Shown here: piece after piece, positions 11,500-23,536 of the stretch | How the letters are laid out: every line of letters starts with the position of its first letter | How positions within the stretch are numbered: the stretch's first letter is position 1 | NCBI GenBank assembly: GCA_036852015.1 | Contig: JAANDG010000545.1 | Span: 1-64,000 of the forward strand | DNA length: 64,000 nt | Direction of reading: 5' to 3' | Source: Pelodera strongyloides | Taxonomy: Eukaryota > Nematoda > Chromadorea > Rhabditida > Rhabditidae | Translations under genes and position numbers: made by a program | The notes under the pieces: generated by a model | Database searches by the model: none | What the model was told of the DNA's origin: nothing | What the model saw: the letters and a program-made list of their open reading frames with translations, nothing else

Positions 11500-11990
11500 G
11501 GGGGAATCCGCCTGAAAAACGCCGCGCCTCTCTCCCGTTGCCTGAAAAACGCCGCGCTTAATTTTTGCTGTGAAAAATCCACCCGGCGTTTTCCAGGCAA
11601 CGGGAGCAGCAATTTGACGAAAGGCGGCCGGCGGACATTCCTCTCTCTCTTTTCCAATCCCCACGCATGTGCGATTTGGCCGAGTGGTCTAAGCAGCGGA
11701 CTAGTAATCCGAGTCAGTGTGCTTGTCGGCAGGTTCGATTCCTGTAAAGTGCTTGTGTCTTGCAAAGCTGTATTAATATAAAATACATGCATTGCAAGCC
11801 ATAAGCACTATCTTATTGTTGTGATTTTCCGCTTAAACGCCAAGAAAATGCCACCCTGGCGTTGGGCACGGCAAAAATTTGCCATGATAACGCCTAGAAA
11901 ACGCCACCCTGGCGTTGGGTGCATCTCACCATGGCGTTTTCACGGCGTTTTCGCGAGTTTCTTCAGGCGGATTTGTCCCGGTGGTCCCAG
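11500..11990. mobile_element. Inverted-repeat insertion carrying a tRNA-like gene
   Basis: The ends carry the inverted motif atccgcctgaa (about 11504-11514 and its complement near 11961-11971), followed inside by repeated aaacgccgcg and aacgcca-ccctggcg motifs. The site is empty at about 20489. It includes a type II tRNA-like sequence at 11671-11753. Confidence 0.7.
11671..11753 (+). tRNA. tRNA-like gene with long variable arm, anticodon AGT (possible pseudogene)
   Basis: The 5' end gcgatttggccgagtggtcta is a Leu/Ser-type acceptor and D-arm start. The T-arm gcaggttcgattcctgt folds perfectly with a canonical B box. The acceptor pairs gcgattt with aaagtgc with one A-G mismatch. The anticodon arm cgga-ctagtaa-tccg presents AGT at 11703-11705, which would read ACU (Thr), yet the variable region of about 16 nt is of the Leu/Ser class. 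There is no clear T-run terminator soon downstream. It may be a pseudogene, or one of the nematode tRNAs that combine a V-arm with a non-Leu/Ser anticodon. Confidence 0.6.
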
Positions 11991-12108
11991 AGATTTTCGA
12001 AAGTCGCTTGTCCAGTTATCTAGGTTTTTGTGTGTATTCGTGACTATGTTTTGTGTTTATTTGTGTTTATGTTTATTTCTTATTGTTTGTAGAGTAGTCT
12101 GGTAGAAG

Positions 12109-12868
12109 TGTAGAACACTACCCCATTTTGCAAATATACTATCCCAAAATAAAATATACTACCACATGGGAAAATACTACATACTACCCCTGCAATATGC
12201 TACCCCGGAAAATATACTACCCCATTGTAGAATACTACCCCCAACTTATTTTACATGACTACCCCCGAACTTATTTTACATGACTACCCCAAACTTATTT
12301 TACATGACTACCCCACTTATTTAACATGACTACCCCACTTATTTAACATGACTACCCCACTTATTTAACATGACTACCCCACCTAGTTTAATGACCACCC
12401 CACTTATTTACACGACTACCCCACTTATTTACATGACTACCCCACCATTTTATGGCTACCCCACTTATTTTACATGGCTACCCCACTATTTAGAGATACC
12501 CATATGCTTTGTTACTTTATGTTGGGGTGTATTTTGAAAAATTTTCCGCGAGGGTGGGTAATGGGGTAGTCTTTTTCCAAGTGGTGTAATATTTTTCGAA
12601 AATGGGGTAGTGTTGTAAATGTTTACCTGAGCGACTACTTGGCTACCCCATTTTCATGACTACCCCATTTTAGGAATATACCCCATTTAGGATTTTACTA
12701 CCCCATAACCTGTCCATTTTCGTGCGAGGGGGAGCGTAGTATTTTTAATTTTGGGGTAGTATTTGTGCAGAATATTTTTTCGAAAAAATACTACCCCTTT
12801 GTTGTGGGGTAGTATATTCCCGATTTGGGTAGTATACTACACTGGGGTAGTATTCTACATTTTTACCG
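12109..12868. repeat. Minisatellite of actacccc units, inverted in its right half
   Basis: About 12200-12500 is an array of roughly 22-bp units such as acttatttaacatgactacc, degenerate at both edges. From about 12530 the complementary ggggtagt motif dominates, so the array folds back on itself. The edges carry gagtagtct on both sides (about 12091 and 12868). No coding potential. Confidence 0.8.
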
Positions 12869-13149
12869 AGTAGTCTAGTTCATTTGCTTTATTTGAGCGT
12901 TGTTACGTATCTAATATTACGCTTCTAAGCATAATTTAATTCCAGGTGGTCATTCTATTCTCATTTCTTCGCAGTGATTTTTCTTCTTCGGTCTGCGCAC
13001 ACATGTTTCTAGGTTCATTTTTATGAAGTCTGATTTGAATTGAATTCCTGCATCAACGTTACCATTTTCTTTTAAAAAGCATAGTAATGGTCCGGCTGTG
13101 CCCGCGAGAGGTACTAGTAAAAAGGTCTCAGAAACGTTTAGCATATTTG

Positions 13150-13460
13150 TTTGAAATAGTGAGGAAACCCATGTGGGGTTAGGCGAAAACAGCCGAAGTT
13201 AAAGTCGTATAGCCACGCGGTGGTCGAGTTCCGTACAGCTCGGAACGGAAAAGAGAAAACCGTACAGTTCGGTGATTCCCCAAGGCCCAAGGATCCGTAC
13301 AGTTCGGAATGGGAAGAGAAGAGCGAGTGCCGTACATTTCGGTCAAGATGAAGTTAGGTGAAGTCAGTTTATAGTTTCAAGTTGCAAGGTTCCGTACAGT
13401 TCCGAAGAGAGGTAACGCGGAGGTTCAGTTAAACTAATAGTTATAATGTATGTTCACGAG
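13150..13460. repeat. Degenerate ccgtacagttcgg repeats
   Basis: The motif cgtacagttcgg or a variant occurs about five times, irregularly spaced. It lies upstream of the BEL/Pao fragment and could be leader sequence of that element, but no matching LTR was found. Confidence 0.45.
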
Positions 13461-13548
13461 ATGCCGTTCGGTATTCGGGGAGTAAGGCATAATTTTCTGC
13501 TTGTCAAGTGCATTCACCCGATTGCACTGGATACATGGTAAATAGGAG

Positions 13549-13999
13549 TTAAAGGGACGGGCCCATCAAAATAAACCCATGTTTTGCATGTTTTTATAAT
13601 TTGTATAAAGGGGGTTTATTATAATATATGTACACTAAATTTCATCTAGAGTTTATCCCGCTGAAATTTTTCGGTGTCGATAAACTCAAAAGCATACCGT
13701 AGAAGACCAACAATTGCACCCTTATTTCCTTACCGCGTGTCCCGGGGGAATGTGGCTATATAGACAGATAGTCTCCCGGGTCCCAATCAGAGCGAGGTAT
13801 CCTCGGGACACGCGGTAAGGAAATAAGGGTGCAATTGTTGGTCTTCTACGGTATGCTTTTGAGTTTATCGACACCGAAAAATTTCAGCGGGATAAACTCT
13901 AGATGAAATTTAGTGTACATATATTATAATAAACCCCCTTTATACAAATTATAAAAACATGCAAAATATAGGTTTATTTTGATGGGCCCGTCCCTTTAA
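13549..13999. mobile_element. TTAA MITE family D, complete copy
   Basis: This is a 451-bp near-perfect palindrome bounded by ttaaagggacgggcccatca and its complement ending tccctttaa. The arms contain the ttataatatatgtacactaa core, and the centre (about 13740-13815) is cccggg-rich. It sits just upstream of the retrotransposon pol remnant. Confidence 0.9.
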
Positions 14000-14291
14000 C
14001 AAAGGGGGAAATTGGCTGTAGCCGGTTAGTCTGAGACGTGTAAGAGCTCTGGTCAGCCGTGGGAAAAGGGCAGTCGCAAGCAGCAGGTCGGTGAGGATCA
14101 CGTCAGATAACATTATTTATTGGGTAGAGCGCCAAACGCCGTACTGCGGTGAATGCCAGTGACCATTCAGCGTCAGTTTATGGAATAGTTGCACGTTTTG
14201 GTAAAAATTATAAGACTTCGTTAAAGACTGGTGGCGAACAATTTCTTATTGCGTGTTCCGCGAAAGGAACAAAGAACCTGATCGGAGTGTA

Positions 14292-17099
14292 ATGTAGATT
14301 CAAACTGGAAGAGTATTTAGCGATACTAAAACAAATTAACGAAAACCTCGTAACAAAATTCAAAGCAGAAGCTACATTCGACGAAGCAGGTCGAATTCAA
14401 GTCCGACTGACTTGGAAAGACGGGATCGAAGTCAGACTTCCACCTGACAATTACTGTCTGGCAAAGAAAAGAATGATAAATGAACACAGAAAATTGAAGC
14501 TAAATCCTGAATACTTACAAAAATTTACTGACATATTCAGTCAGCAATTAGAAACAGGAATTATCGAAACTGCTCCGGAAATCCCACAAGGTATTGTATC
14601 ATACATACCATACCAAGCAGGAGTAAAGTTGGGGTCAAAAACTACCAAAGTACGCATGTTTACGATGCCTCAGCACACTACGCACGGGAAAAATCTTTAA
14701 ATGACTGCTTATATCAAGGCCCATCACAGCTCCCAAATTTAATAGGAACAATACTGAGGGCCAGAAACCACCGGGTAATTGTTACCGCAGACGTGGAGAA
14801 AGCATTCCACCAAACTGGTCTACAACAGACCGAAAGGGACGCCACGAGGTTCCTGTGGCTGAAAGACCCGAGCAAAGAAGCAACAAGCGAAAATATACAA
14901 ATTTTCCGGTTTGCGAGTGCCGTTCGGCATAAATTGCAGTCCTTATCTACTAAGCAGGTCTATAAGATTCTTACTCATGGATAAACTAAATCACGAACTA
15001 AGTGACGAAATCATAAGAAACTTATACGTTGACAACTTGCTAATTGGTGGAAATAGCCAAGAGGAAATTCTCGAGAAAGCAAGGCAGTCGAAACAAGCCT
15101 TCACAGACATGCAAATGAATCTGAGGGAATTCATCAGTAACGATGAACAAGTAAACAGGAGAATCCCTCAAGAAGATAAGGCAGAAACCGGGGAACAAAA
15201 AATCCTAGGTATCAAATGGAATACACAGGAGGACACATTAGAAATACCAGTATCACTGGAAATAACTAAAAAGATCTGGAAAAGTTCAGTAGCAAAAGCT
15301 ATCGCTAGTAACTACGATCCCCTAGGCTGGTGCGCTCCTCTTTTGATTGAGGCCAAATCCTTTTTACAGACATTATGGAAAAAATCATATTACACCTGGG
15401 ACACCGAATTAGACCAGGAGGATAAAGAGCGGTGGGAAGCACTGCGCCGTATAACTCCCAAAGGGACAAATATCAAAATACAAAGGGTAGCAACAACAAC
15501 TGAGGTTGAAAAAAGGAACTTAATGATATTCTCAGATGCTTCTGAGAAAGCCTACGCAACAGCGGCTTACGTTACAAACGAAATTCAAGGAAAAATTTCG
15601 TCAAATCTGCTTATGAGCCGCAGCAAGCTGGCCACTCAAAAATAAATCTACAATTCCCAGACTGGAATTGACAGCAATACAAATAGCAACAAATCTAGCA
15701 AAATTCCTAATACAGGAAGCAGATAAAACATTCTCAGAAATACACCTATTCAGTAACAGTGAATGCTCACTGAAGTGGCTACAGAGCAAAAAGGTGGAGT
15801 CACTTGACACATACGTCAAATATAGAGTGAAAGATATACGCAGCAAACTGCAGTGGCTAAAACTCCAAGGATATACGGTAAAAATGCTCTATGTGAATAC
15901 ATACGTCAACCCAGCGGACATGGGTACAAAGGGAAGAACGTTAGATGAAATGAGAAATTCTACATGGCTCGAAGGGCCCGAATTCATAAGAACAACATAC
16001 CAAGAATGGCCGGAATCAACAAAACCAGAAATAAAAATACCTGTAGAAGCAGCGGAAGAAGTCGTGGAGTCGTCGTTGGGAGTACAGGTTCTAGCTTCCA
16101 GGACCGCCAGGCCCGACGAGTACGATGGCTCATCTACGGAGAGGTCCATCTTCCATCAGTGGGAGACAAAATCCTGGAATGAAATTACAGGTAAAATGAT
16201 GAAAATTATGAACATAGCGAAGAGATGGAGGCATTCAGCCAATCCAGGATACAACTACAGACCTGTATCACGAGACGAAGCTCAAATCCTAATAATAAAA
16301 AATCACCAAAGTAAACTATTAACAGAAGAATCGATTGGAAAGTTAAGGAACCTAAATATAAATGAAGATCCCAACGGCATCTTACGGTGCCAAAATAGAA
16401 TGGAAAATCTGGAAGGCCCAGACCATCTCAAACACCCTATTATATTATTAAAAGGGGATAACCTTGTTAAAAAAATTGTGGAATATATCCACCAAATGAC
16501 CCGCCATGGGGGCCCACAAATGGTGCTATGCACCTATCGACAAAAATTTTGGACACCAGGTTCTAGATATATTGTAAAGAAGGAACTCTCAAAATGTCGC
16601 ACGTGCAGGAAGGCTAACGCTCTACCTTTCAAATACCCCGCACAAGCTCCACTTCCAAAGGAACGAATTTCCCGAACTCTCCCATTCGAGAACACGGGAA
16701 TAGATTATTTCGGCCCGATATGGTTCACAGAAGAAAATCGCGAACGCAAAATGTGGGTAGCACTTTTCGTGTGCATGACCTCACGGTTAATACACATGGA
16801 ATGTGTATATGATCTAACTGGTGAGACCTTCATACTAGCAATGAAAAGGTTCATTGCACGTAGAGGACATCCAAAATTCATAGTATCAGATAACGGCACA
16901 AATTTTGTAGCCGCAAGGAAAACAATAGAAAAAAATCCTCAAAGATAAGGAGGAAGAAGTAGAGAAATTACAGTTAAAATGGAAAATGATAACCCCCTTA
17001 TCACCCTGGAAAGGGGGTTTTTACGAGAGACTCGTAGGAACAATCAAACAAATCCTGACAAAGGAACCAAATAACATCAAAATCCTTATAGGCACAAAT
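14292..17099 (+). pseudogene. BEL/Pao LTR-retrotransposon pol, frameshifted
   Basis: This degraded Pao-type polyprotein covers reverse transcriptase, RNase H and integrase, the copying and insertion enzymes of a BEL/Pao element. The order seen is: RT N-terminus from 14292; fingers and palm across 14473-15100 with the YVDN catalytic box near 15027; RNase H with SDASEKA near 15533 and NPADMGTKG near 15912; an integrase HHCC zinc region (CRTCRKAN near 16600); then core motifs GIDYFGP near 16700 and SDNGTNF near 16888, with the final glutamate block beyond a break. Reading-frame breaks lie near 14660, 14914, 15640 and 16935. The RNase H second acidic position reads SNSE instead of the usual DSE. 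No gag, protease or LTR pair was identified, so the copy is dead. Confidence 0.9.
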
Positions 17100-18330
17100 T
17101 AACATATTGTCATGTAATAGACAACAAATTGTAACCAATTGTTTATTAAAACTGTATTCAATAAATGATTATAAAAAATGTGTGTCCTTTATTGCAACAA
17201 CAACAAATCAATGAATGTTCACTCTTACCGGGCCGAGGTTCGGCCCCGGTGTGTCGCTTCTGTGTCGGTGTCATCAGTGTTTGGATATCGTCTTGGTCGT
17301 CCCGCATCGGCTCCTCTTGAAATCGACACTAGAACTTTTATGCGTATGTTGAAAATCGGTGTAGAACACCGATGCAAAATCCATATACAAGGCACAAAAT
17401 TCCTCACCGAAAGCACCGAAAGATGTCCAGACGAGGAGCTCTCGAAGGAGGTGGTCGATCAATCGAGGACCAGCGCGTTGACGAGAAGAGTGCGGCGAGC
17501 CGGACGAGTGTGGACGACTTCAGCACACGGAGACAACGTCGCGGCAACATCTGGAATCTACAACTACATGGAACAAGAACAAGAAGAGAAAATCCTAAAT
17601 TATAAATCCCTTACATAAATGGACAAATCACAAATAATTGTGACTGTAAATGCACGTCGCATACTGGCTGTACACAGTGCCGCTAAATCCGTGAAAAGGA
17701 TAAATAACTGTGAATGCTGAAGTAAATCTCTGCAAAAGGAGACACATGTGAAATAAACCACCAAAACCTATAAAAATAGACAAATTGAATAAAATTCGTT
17801 AAACAAAACGAACCGACGGAAGCGAGCGAGAAGTCCAGGAAACTCGTACATGTGGCAGCGACGTCCATCTTGGAAGGATTAAGCGACGAACAAATAGTTA
17901 ACCTGCAATAAGTAATTAAGTATTGTTTTCACTTATCTCGTTTTCTCGTTTATTTTCCTTTAAAAACACGCAAATAGAAATCCGCGTCGGCGGGAGGGCT
18001 ACACACACGCGTAGCACCACAAATAACAAACTAAAATGCACTGAAACAGGTACAACAAAATGTGACAATCGAAAAACGCGACGTGCTGGAAGAACATTCC
18101 AGAAAAAACGATCGGCGTAGGATTGTCCGCGAAACTGCCGCAAAACAAGCAGCAGTACCGTATCCAGAAAAGCGTTACGGGACAGCGTTGCGCGTAGGGC
18201 GCGAAATAAAATCGACACCCTCCGTAGCCAACGGAGTTGCTCGAAATTGGAATACGGTAGCAAGCTGTCACAGTGCAGATCACCTCTAACCACTAAATGC
18301 ATAAATAAAATCACTTAATGACAAATTGGG
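17100..18330. other. Sequence 3' of the BEL/Pao remnant, unassigned
   Basis: An aataaa-containing stretch near 17150-17180 could be the 3' end of the element. The region has several overlapping frames of up to about 146 codons on both strands, but none shows a recognisable domain or a splice pattern. They are probably chance frames in more GC-rich sequence. Confidence 0.35.
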
Positions 18331-20240
18331 TGAAATAATATTCTCCAACAGCTCCGGAAATAATGAAGACCAGTCTTCGGTGGAGCAAATAAACGTGTAT
18401 TAGAGTTGGTATTCCCCTTTTGTATAATTATTATTCCCCCTTTTTGTATACTCTTCGTCTCCCCGGAGTGTTGTGAACTCTCACAACCTTCTTTAGTTAA
18501 TTAACTTAATTATTGGTTGTTACTTACCGTAATCCATGTGTTTAAATTCCCGCTAACAATTGTCTAAGCCATTTCACGTAGGTATTAGAATTACCTGCAT
18601 ATCATTAATTAGTCTACCTAAGGTCTAGGAGCTTAGTTTGACCTTGGAAGTCGGGACGGCTGAACTACTCGAATCTTCTAGAGTAGGATTGTACCGATTG
18701 TACTTTGTTGGATACTGTATCCAGTCATTTTCGTTACACGGGAGGAATCTTCTACTTCCGTTGCTAGCTATTTAGGGTTACGTACCCGAAACACCTTGAA
18801 CGTTTTAGTACTCTGTACTTACCTTGTTACTAAATAAATACTTTCTACACTTGTGCAAGTGCTTACATTCCTGGCGTTGGAGACTGAGACATACATATCC
18901 GCAAGCTCTGTACTGTCTCTTTAGTTCTACATGGGCACTTTTATCATTTTGTTTCTAGTTCTTATATTAAATTTGATATCGTACAAAAGTGAATAAAATT
19001 CTATAAGGGCAAAGGTTCAACATTCTACATGGGCAGTTTTAGTGTATGATCGACTGGGCGCAGTTTTGAGACGGCAGTCCTATCCTAGATACTGCATCGG
19101 CATCCACTAGGAAGACCCGATAGTGAAAAGTGTGAAAATGGGGTGATAGCCAAAAGTAGGCAGTAGGCATACTGACATAGCCTATGATATCGGTATCCCT
19201 CATTGGGCCAGTTAATCGACGTACCACTTGCAGCTCATATTAGCATTTTGCATAAGATTGCCAAGTTTTTGTAGCCATAACACGTCGTGAGTAGGAGGCA
19301 TGTCGTGAGTAGGCAGGCATGTTAGGCATCATTTTTTGAGTGATACAAGCCCAAAAATGTTTTGGGGTATTACAATCTTATCAAACTGTTTGTGTTGTGA
19401 ACGAACAATCTCCATATGATCCAAGTGACCGACGAGAATAATGACATGAGATTCAAGTTTTTTTTTTGTTTAAAGAAGGCTCGGAACTCGGAACGTCCAA
19501 ATTTCAGTATTTCCGTATAAGCAGGCGAATGAATTATAATATTATACGAGGCGTCTTTAGGACACTATTGGGCGAATAAGCAGTATCCGACGCGGTGGTC
19601 CGACGTCCGACTCTAATTCATAATGAAGAGCCGCCTAATGAAGAGCACTGTACCAGTGAAGAGAATGTCCGATTTCAAGGTAAGAGGCATTTGAGTCATT
19701 TCGCTATCTCCCTAGTTCAGGTTTTGTTTTGTTGGATAGTCTGGTCTGGTGGTGTGGTTGTGTATGCCGAACGTTCCGGAAGGACGGTCAGAGAATTTAA
19801 AACACGCGGAGTGAAAGCATCTGCGCAGTCTTCGAGTACGGGCCAGATATGTAGTAGCAGGCTGGCTGGCTGATCTAACAGTTTCTTTCGGGGTCTGGTC
19901 GAACCTACACGCACGTAAAGATTTTCCTAACAGTTTACATCGGAATCGTTTTGTTAAACTTGAGTGTAAGTACATAAGATGTCAAGTGGAAAGGTTTAGC
20001 GGGAATTTTTTTTACATGTTTTAACTTGCTCGTAAAACGTGTTTCTTTTACAAGTTGCGCTAAATGTAACTTTGAAAATTGTTCGGTAACTTTGAAACAT
20101 TGAAAATTGTTCGGTAATACTCCAAGAAGATTCGTTGAATCCGGGAGAGGGCGTTGCCTTCGCATTTTTAAGACTCGTTCACTTGTTACAGTATACCAGG
20201 CAGGCATTTCGAGTCCAGCGAATTATTCCCCTTCGGGGCT
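18331..20240. other. No gene seen; two short repeats
   Basis: The motif ttctacatgggca occurs near 18925 and 19022. A further aataaa lies near 18833. No exon with consistent splice sites was found. Confidence 0.4.
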
Positions 20241-20246
20241 TTGTAG

Positions 20247-20366
20247 TCTAGCAATAAACCATTCCCATTTCGTGTTAAGTTCATATGGTACATGGGTAAC
20301 CGTCGCCTGAAAGCGAGGGGCGCAGCGCAAACGTAGTTTTTCGCGTAGAAGTTTGCGCCGTAGCTA
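20247..20366 (+). repeat. 120-bp direct repeat, copy 1
   Basis: From tagcaataaaccattccc to gtagctaaa it matches 21022-21141 with about a dozen differences, including the gcgaggggcgcagcgcaaac block. Function unknown. Confidence 0.7.
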
Positions 20367-20545
20367 AATGTGTAGTTTGCGCGTAGCAACCGAGCGGCAC
20401 TATGGTAGCAAATTGTCGCGCAAATACAGTAGGCTGAGGGAAGCGTTTACATTCTCCCTACACGTCGCAACGGGCGGCGCAATTTTGTCCCAGATTTTCG
20501 AAAGTCGTTTGTCAGTTATCTAGGTTTTTGTGTGTATTGTCCCAG
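20367..20545 (+). repeat. Uninterrupted copy of the repeat unit at 11374-12045
   Basis: It runs from gtgtagtttgcgcgtagcaa through the junction gtcccagattttcg to ttttgtgtgtatt. The junction is the empty counterpart of the insertion at 11500-11990. Confidence 0.8.
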
Positions 20546-21021
20546 CCGCCTCCGTGCCCTTATGCGTGTTTTCCACTATTTAGGGCCAATTTGGTACTGT
20601 TCTGCTGCTATCCTTTTCAGAACATGCCTCTCCAACTCCGCGGATCCGTCCAGTTGAAGGAATCCAACGCTCAACCCACTACACGCAAGGGAACAGGGAT
20701 TCAACGTTCAATAAGGACATCGACGTATAATATTCTAAATTATGAATAAGCCAGTTTTTTACGTTTTTTGCTTTGCTTGTCGGGCATTCAGTTCCTACAA
20801 TATGTTCCCATCTGTTATAGATTAATTTATAGCTCATATCGCTAGGTTTTAACTAACACTTTACAACGTTTAGAATGTTGTCTCGCGTAGTTTATACCTA
20901 CCATCATTCGTTTAGTATCGCGACATTTGCTGTATATGTCAGTTATGCATTACGTGCGTTTCAAGTTTTGCCCGCTCGTATCTTCGTCGATGTCACCAAT
21001 TATCTCAATAAACAATTCCTC

Positions 21022-21141
21022 TAGCAATAAACCATTCCCATTTCGTGCTAAGTTTATGTGGTACATATGGGTAACCGTCACCCGAAAGCGAGGGGCGCAG
21101 CGCAAACGTAATTTTTCGCGTAGAAGTTTACGCCGTAGCTA
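21022..21141 (+). repeat. 120-bp direct repeat, copy 2
   Basis: Partner of 20247-20366. Both end at gtagctaaa. Confidence 0.7.
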
Positions 21142-21333
21142 AAATTTATATGAGCTCGATTGCATGCGTAATTCGCAATCTGGCGAAAGTTTAACATAAT
21201 GCAGAGCATTTGGCCAATGGTATGAACTAGCGCTTGAGGATTTCTGAGTATAATAAAAAATATTTTTTGAAAAGTTAGCTGGGCAAATCTGCAAATTTGT
21301 ATACCTAATAGGAAAGAAAAAAGAAATAAACGT

Positions 21334-22028
21334 TTAAAGGAAGAGGCCCACGAGAAAAAAGTTTTCTTTAATTTACTTGCACAGAATGTCCGGAATCTCA
21401 AAATATTTCTGTGAAAACCGCACCTATTTGCATCGTGAACTCGCAGAGATATTCTATGCTAAATATTTCGGCCAGGCACCGTAGTCAGAAAGGTTAAAAT
21501 CCTTTCTATAGTTTATAACCGTCCATTAGCTTTCTTTCTCTGCATAATATTTGTTAAACTGAAGAACATTACTACCATTATAACAAAGCGTTTCCAATAC
21601 TGTAATGCCATAAAAGAGCAAAAATTGTTTCAGACTACGGTGCCTGGCCGAACTGTTTAGCAATAGAATATATCTGCGAGTTCTCGACGCAAAGAGATGC
21701 GGTTTTCGCAATGATATTTCTAATAGAGTATTTATGTTAAGTTTTTCGCGCACTTTCGCATGCGAAAGTATCATCCATGTTATTGCAGTTTCTATAGTGG
21801 GAAACTACTCGAATTTTACATACAGTAAGAAATTTACATACACCTGCGGCGTGTTTTGCATACACCTAATGTAAAACTGCGCGAAAATGGAAAAGTCAAC
21901 TTGGATGGTACTTTCGCGGCGAATTCGCGCGAAAGTGTAACATAAATACTCTATGAGATTCCGGACATTCTGTCAATTCTGTGCAAGTAAATTGAGTAGA
22001 ACTTTTTTCTCGTGAGCCTCTCCCTTAA
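21334..22028. mobile_element. TTAA MITE family P
   Basis: The ends are ttaaaggaagaggcccacga and the complement gagcctctcccttaa. The outer arms share aaattgagtagaac or equivalent and gtccggaatct. A second nested inverted repeat (ggcaccgtagtc with actacggtgcc) fills the centre. It is about 695 bp and non-coding. A half copy lies near 3130-3200. Confidence 0.75.
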
Positions 22029-22859
22029 AGGAAATATGTATGCCCTTTTTGAAGTTAAGCTGTATTAATAGAATGTGTGTTCCTCATTAAGGAAACAATA
22101 ACAAAAATGGTTAAAAGTTTCCCATTTAAAAGAAAATGATTTTCAAAGTTCATCTTTTCCATAGTAAACGCGTTATTTGACCCCCTGGCTTACACGGCAG
22201 TGCTGATGGAGCAAAAAATTTAGCATATGTGCATACATCGGCATATAGCATGCAACAGCGACATATTTGCATGCAAATGAGAATATTCGAATTTACATAT
22301 TCAGTCGCCTACTTAAATTCATGTCTGGTGTGGAAACTCTAGTTTCGCAGTTGTTTTGCTCATTTTGAGTGCCTACATATTCCCTTTAACTATGATTGAG
22401 AGTAACCGTCGCCTATTCCTGTAAATCTACAATGTTTTATTTGGTGCTTTTATTTTAATCAGATTTACATTTTCACGTTTCATAGTTTTTCATTGTGGTA
22501 CTTGACAAAACTTGTGCGACATTTTATATTCGTAAGAAATGTTATGTTATGTTAATGTTACTTGGTTTCTATAATGTTTGGTACCTGTATAACATAGTTT
22601 GTCGTCCTAGCGTTTGTTGTCCTATCCTTTTTCACTGTGTAGTCGATGCAGCGGCTTCAAATCTCTCTTTTAGGATTTCTAGCTGGTGCTATCGAGCAGA
22701 TATGTGGTTGGGGACACGGAGTATGTGGTATCCTGCAGCAGGTATCGGTCATGTTAAAAGGAAGGTTAAAGCTAGGACTGTTCTTCAGGGCCCCGAAGGG
22801 GTGCCTGCACTGCAGAGTGCAGTCTCCGCTCTGGACTACCGAAGTAATGTGCTCTAGAG

Positions 22860-23142
22860 ATTAAAGGGATCGGTTCATCTTAAATTATGTCTGTTTTTTT
22901 TTGTTTCTTTATTTTCTATAAGGGATACTAAAAATTTGGAATACAAAAAGTAGTGTTCTATTTCAATACTCACAGAGATATTGGGTGATAAAGTGGTGGA
23001 TTGATCGGTCCAAAATGGCAAAGGGTGATTGTCCTGCCTTGTTTGTATAGAGACAATCACCCTTTGCCATTTTGGACCGATCAATCCACCACTTTATCAC
23101 CTAATATCTCCGTAAACTATAAAAAAACAAAAAAAAAAAAAA

Positions 23143-23225
<83 letters not shown>

Positions 23226-23273
23226 ACTAAAATTGGTGAGAAAACATACATTTAAGGTGAGCCGATCCCTTTA
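22860..23273. mobile_element. TTAA MITE family E, copy 1
   Basis: The ends are ttaaagggatcggttcatct and gtgagccgatccctttaa. The centre is an inverted repeat built on caatcaccctttgccatttt. The right arm is expanded by a pure A run of about 81 nt (23144-23224) where the left arm has only a short T-rich stretch. The right TTAA is the left TTAA of the next element. Confidence 0.85.
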
Positions 23274-23484
23274 AAGGGTGAGGTCCACCTCAGAAAACAA
23301 AAAAGTTATTATTTTTATTAGATTCCCCGTGTCTGTATCTACCAGAATAACTAAAACAAATTGGCAGAAAATTATTTCCAACGAAATATGGAGCAATGCC
23401 CTCCAGTACCATCTTTACGATAGGCGTCGATGGGGTGTGGTGCATGATAAACCGCGCTCTCGCTACCGTTGTTTGGGGACAATG

Positions 23485-23536
<52 letters not shown>

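Larger units (their letters stand above)
11374..12045. repeat. Repeat unit interrupted by a tRNA-bearing insertion
   Basis: The outer parts (11374-11499 and 11991-12045) match 20367-20545 continuously: gtgtagtttgcgcgtagcaa through aattttgtc, then agattttcgaaagtcg through gtttttgtgtgtatt. The 20.4-kb copy lacks the middle of about 490 bp, so the middle is an insertion. Confidence 0.8.

Noticed and set aside
17178..17618. 146-codon frame downstream of the BEL/Pao pol, considered as an envelope or accessory gene
   Set aside because: No signal peptide, membrane segment or recognisable motif, and it overlaps equally long frames on the other strand.
23001..23255. Lysine-rich frame
   Set aside because: It is a translation of the poly(A) tract inside MITE family E.
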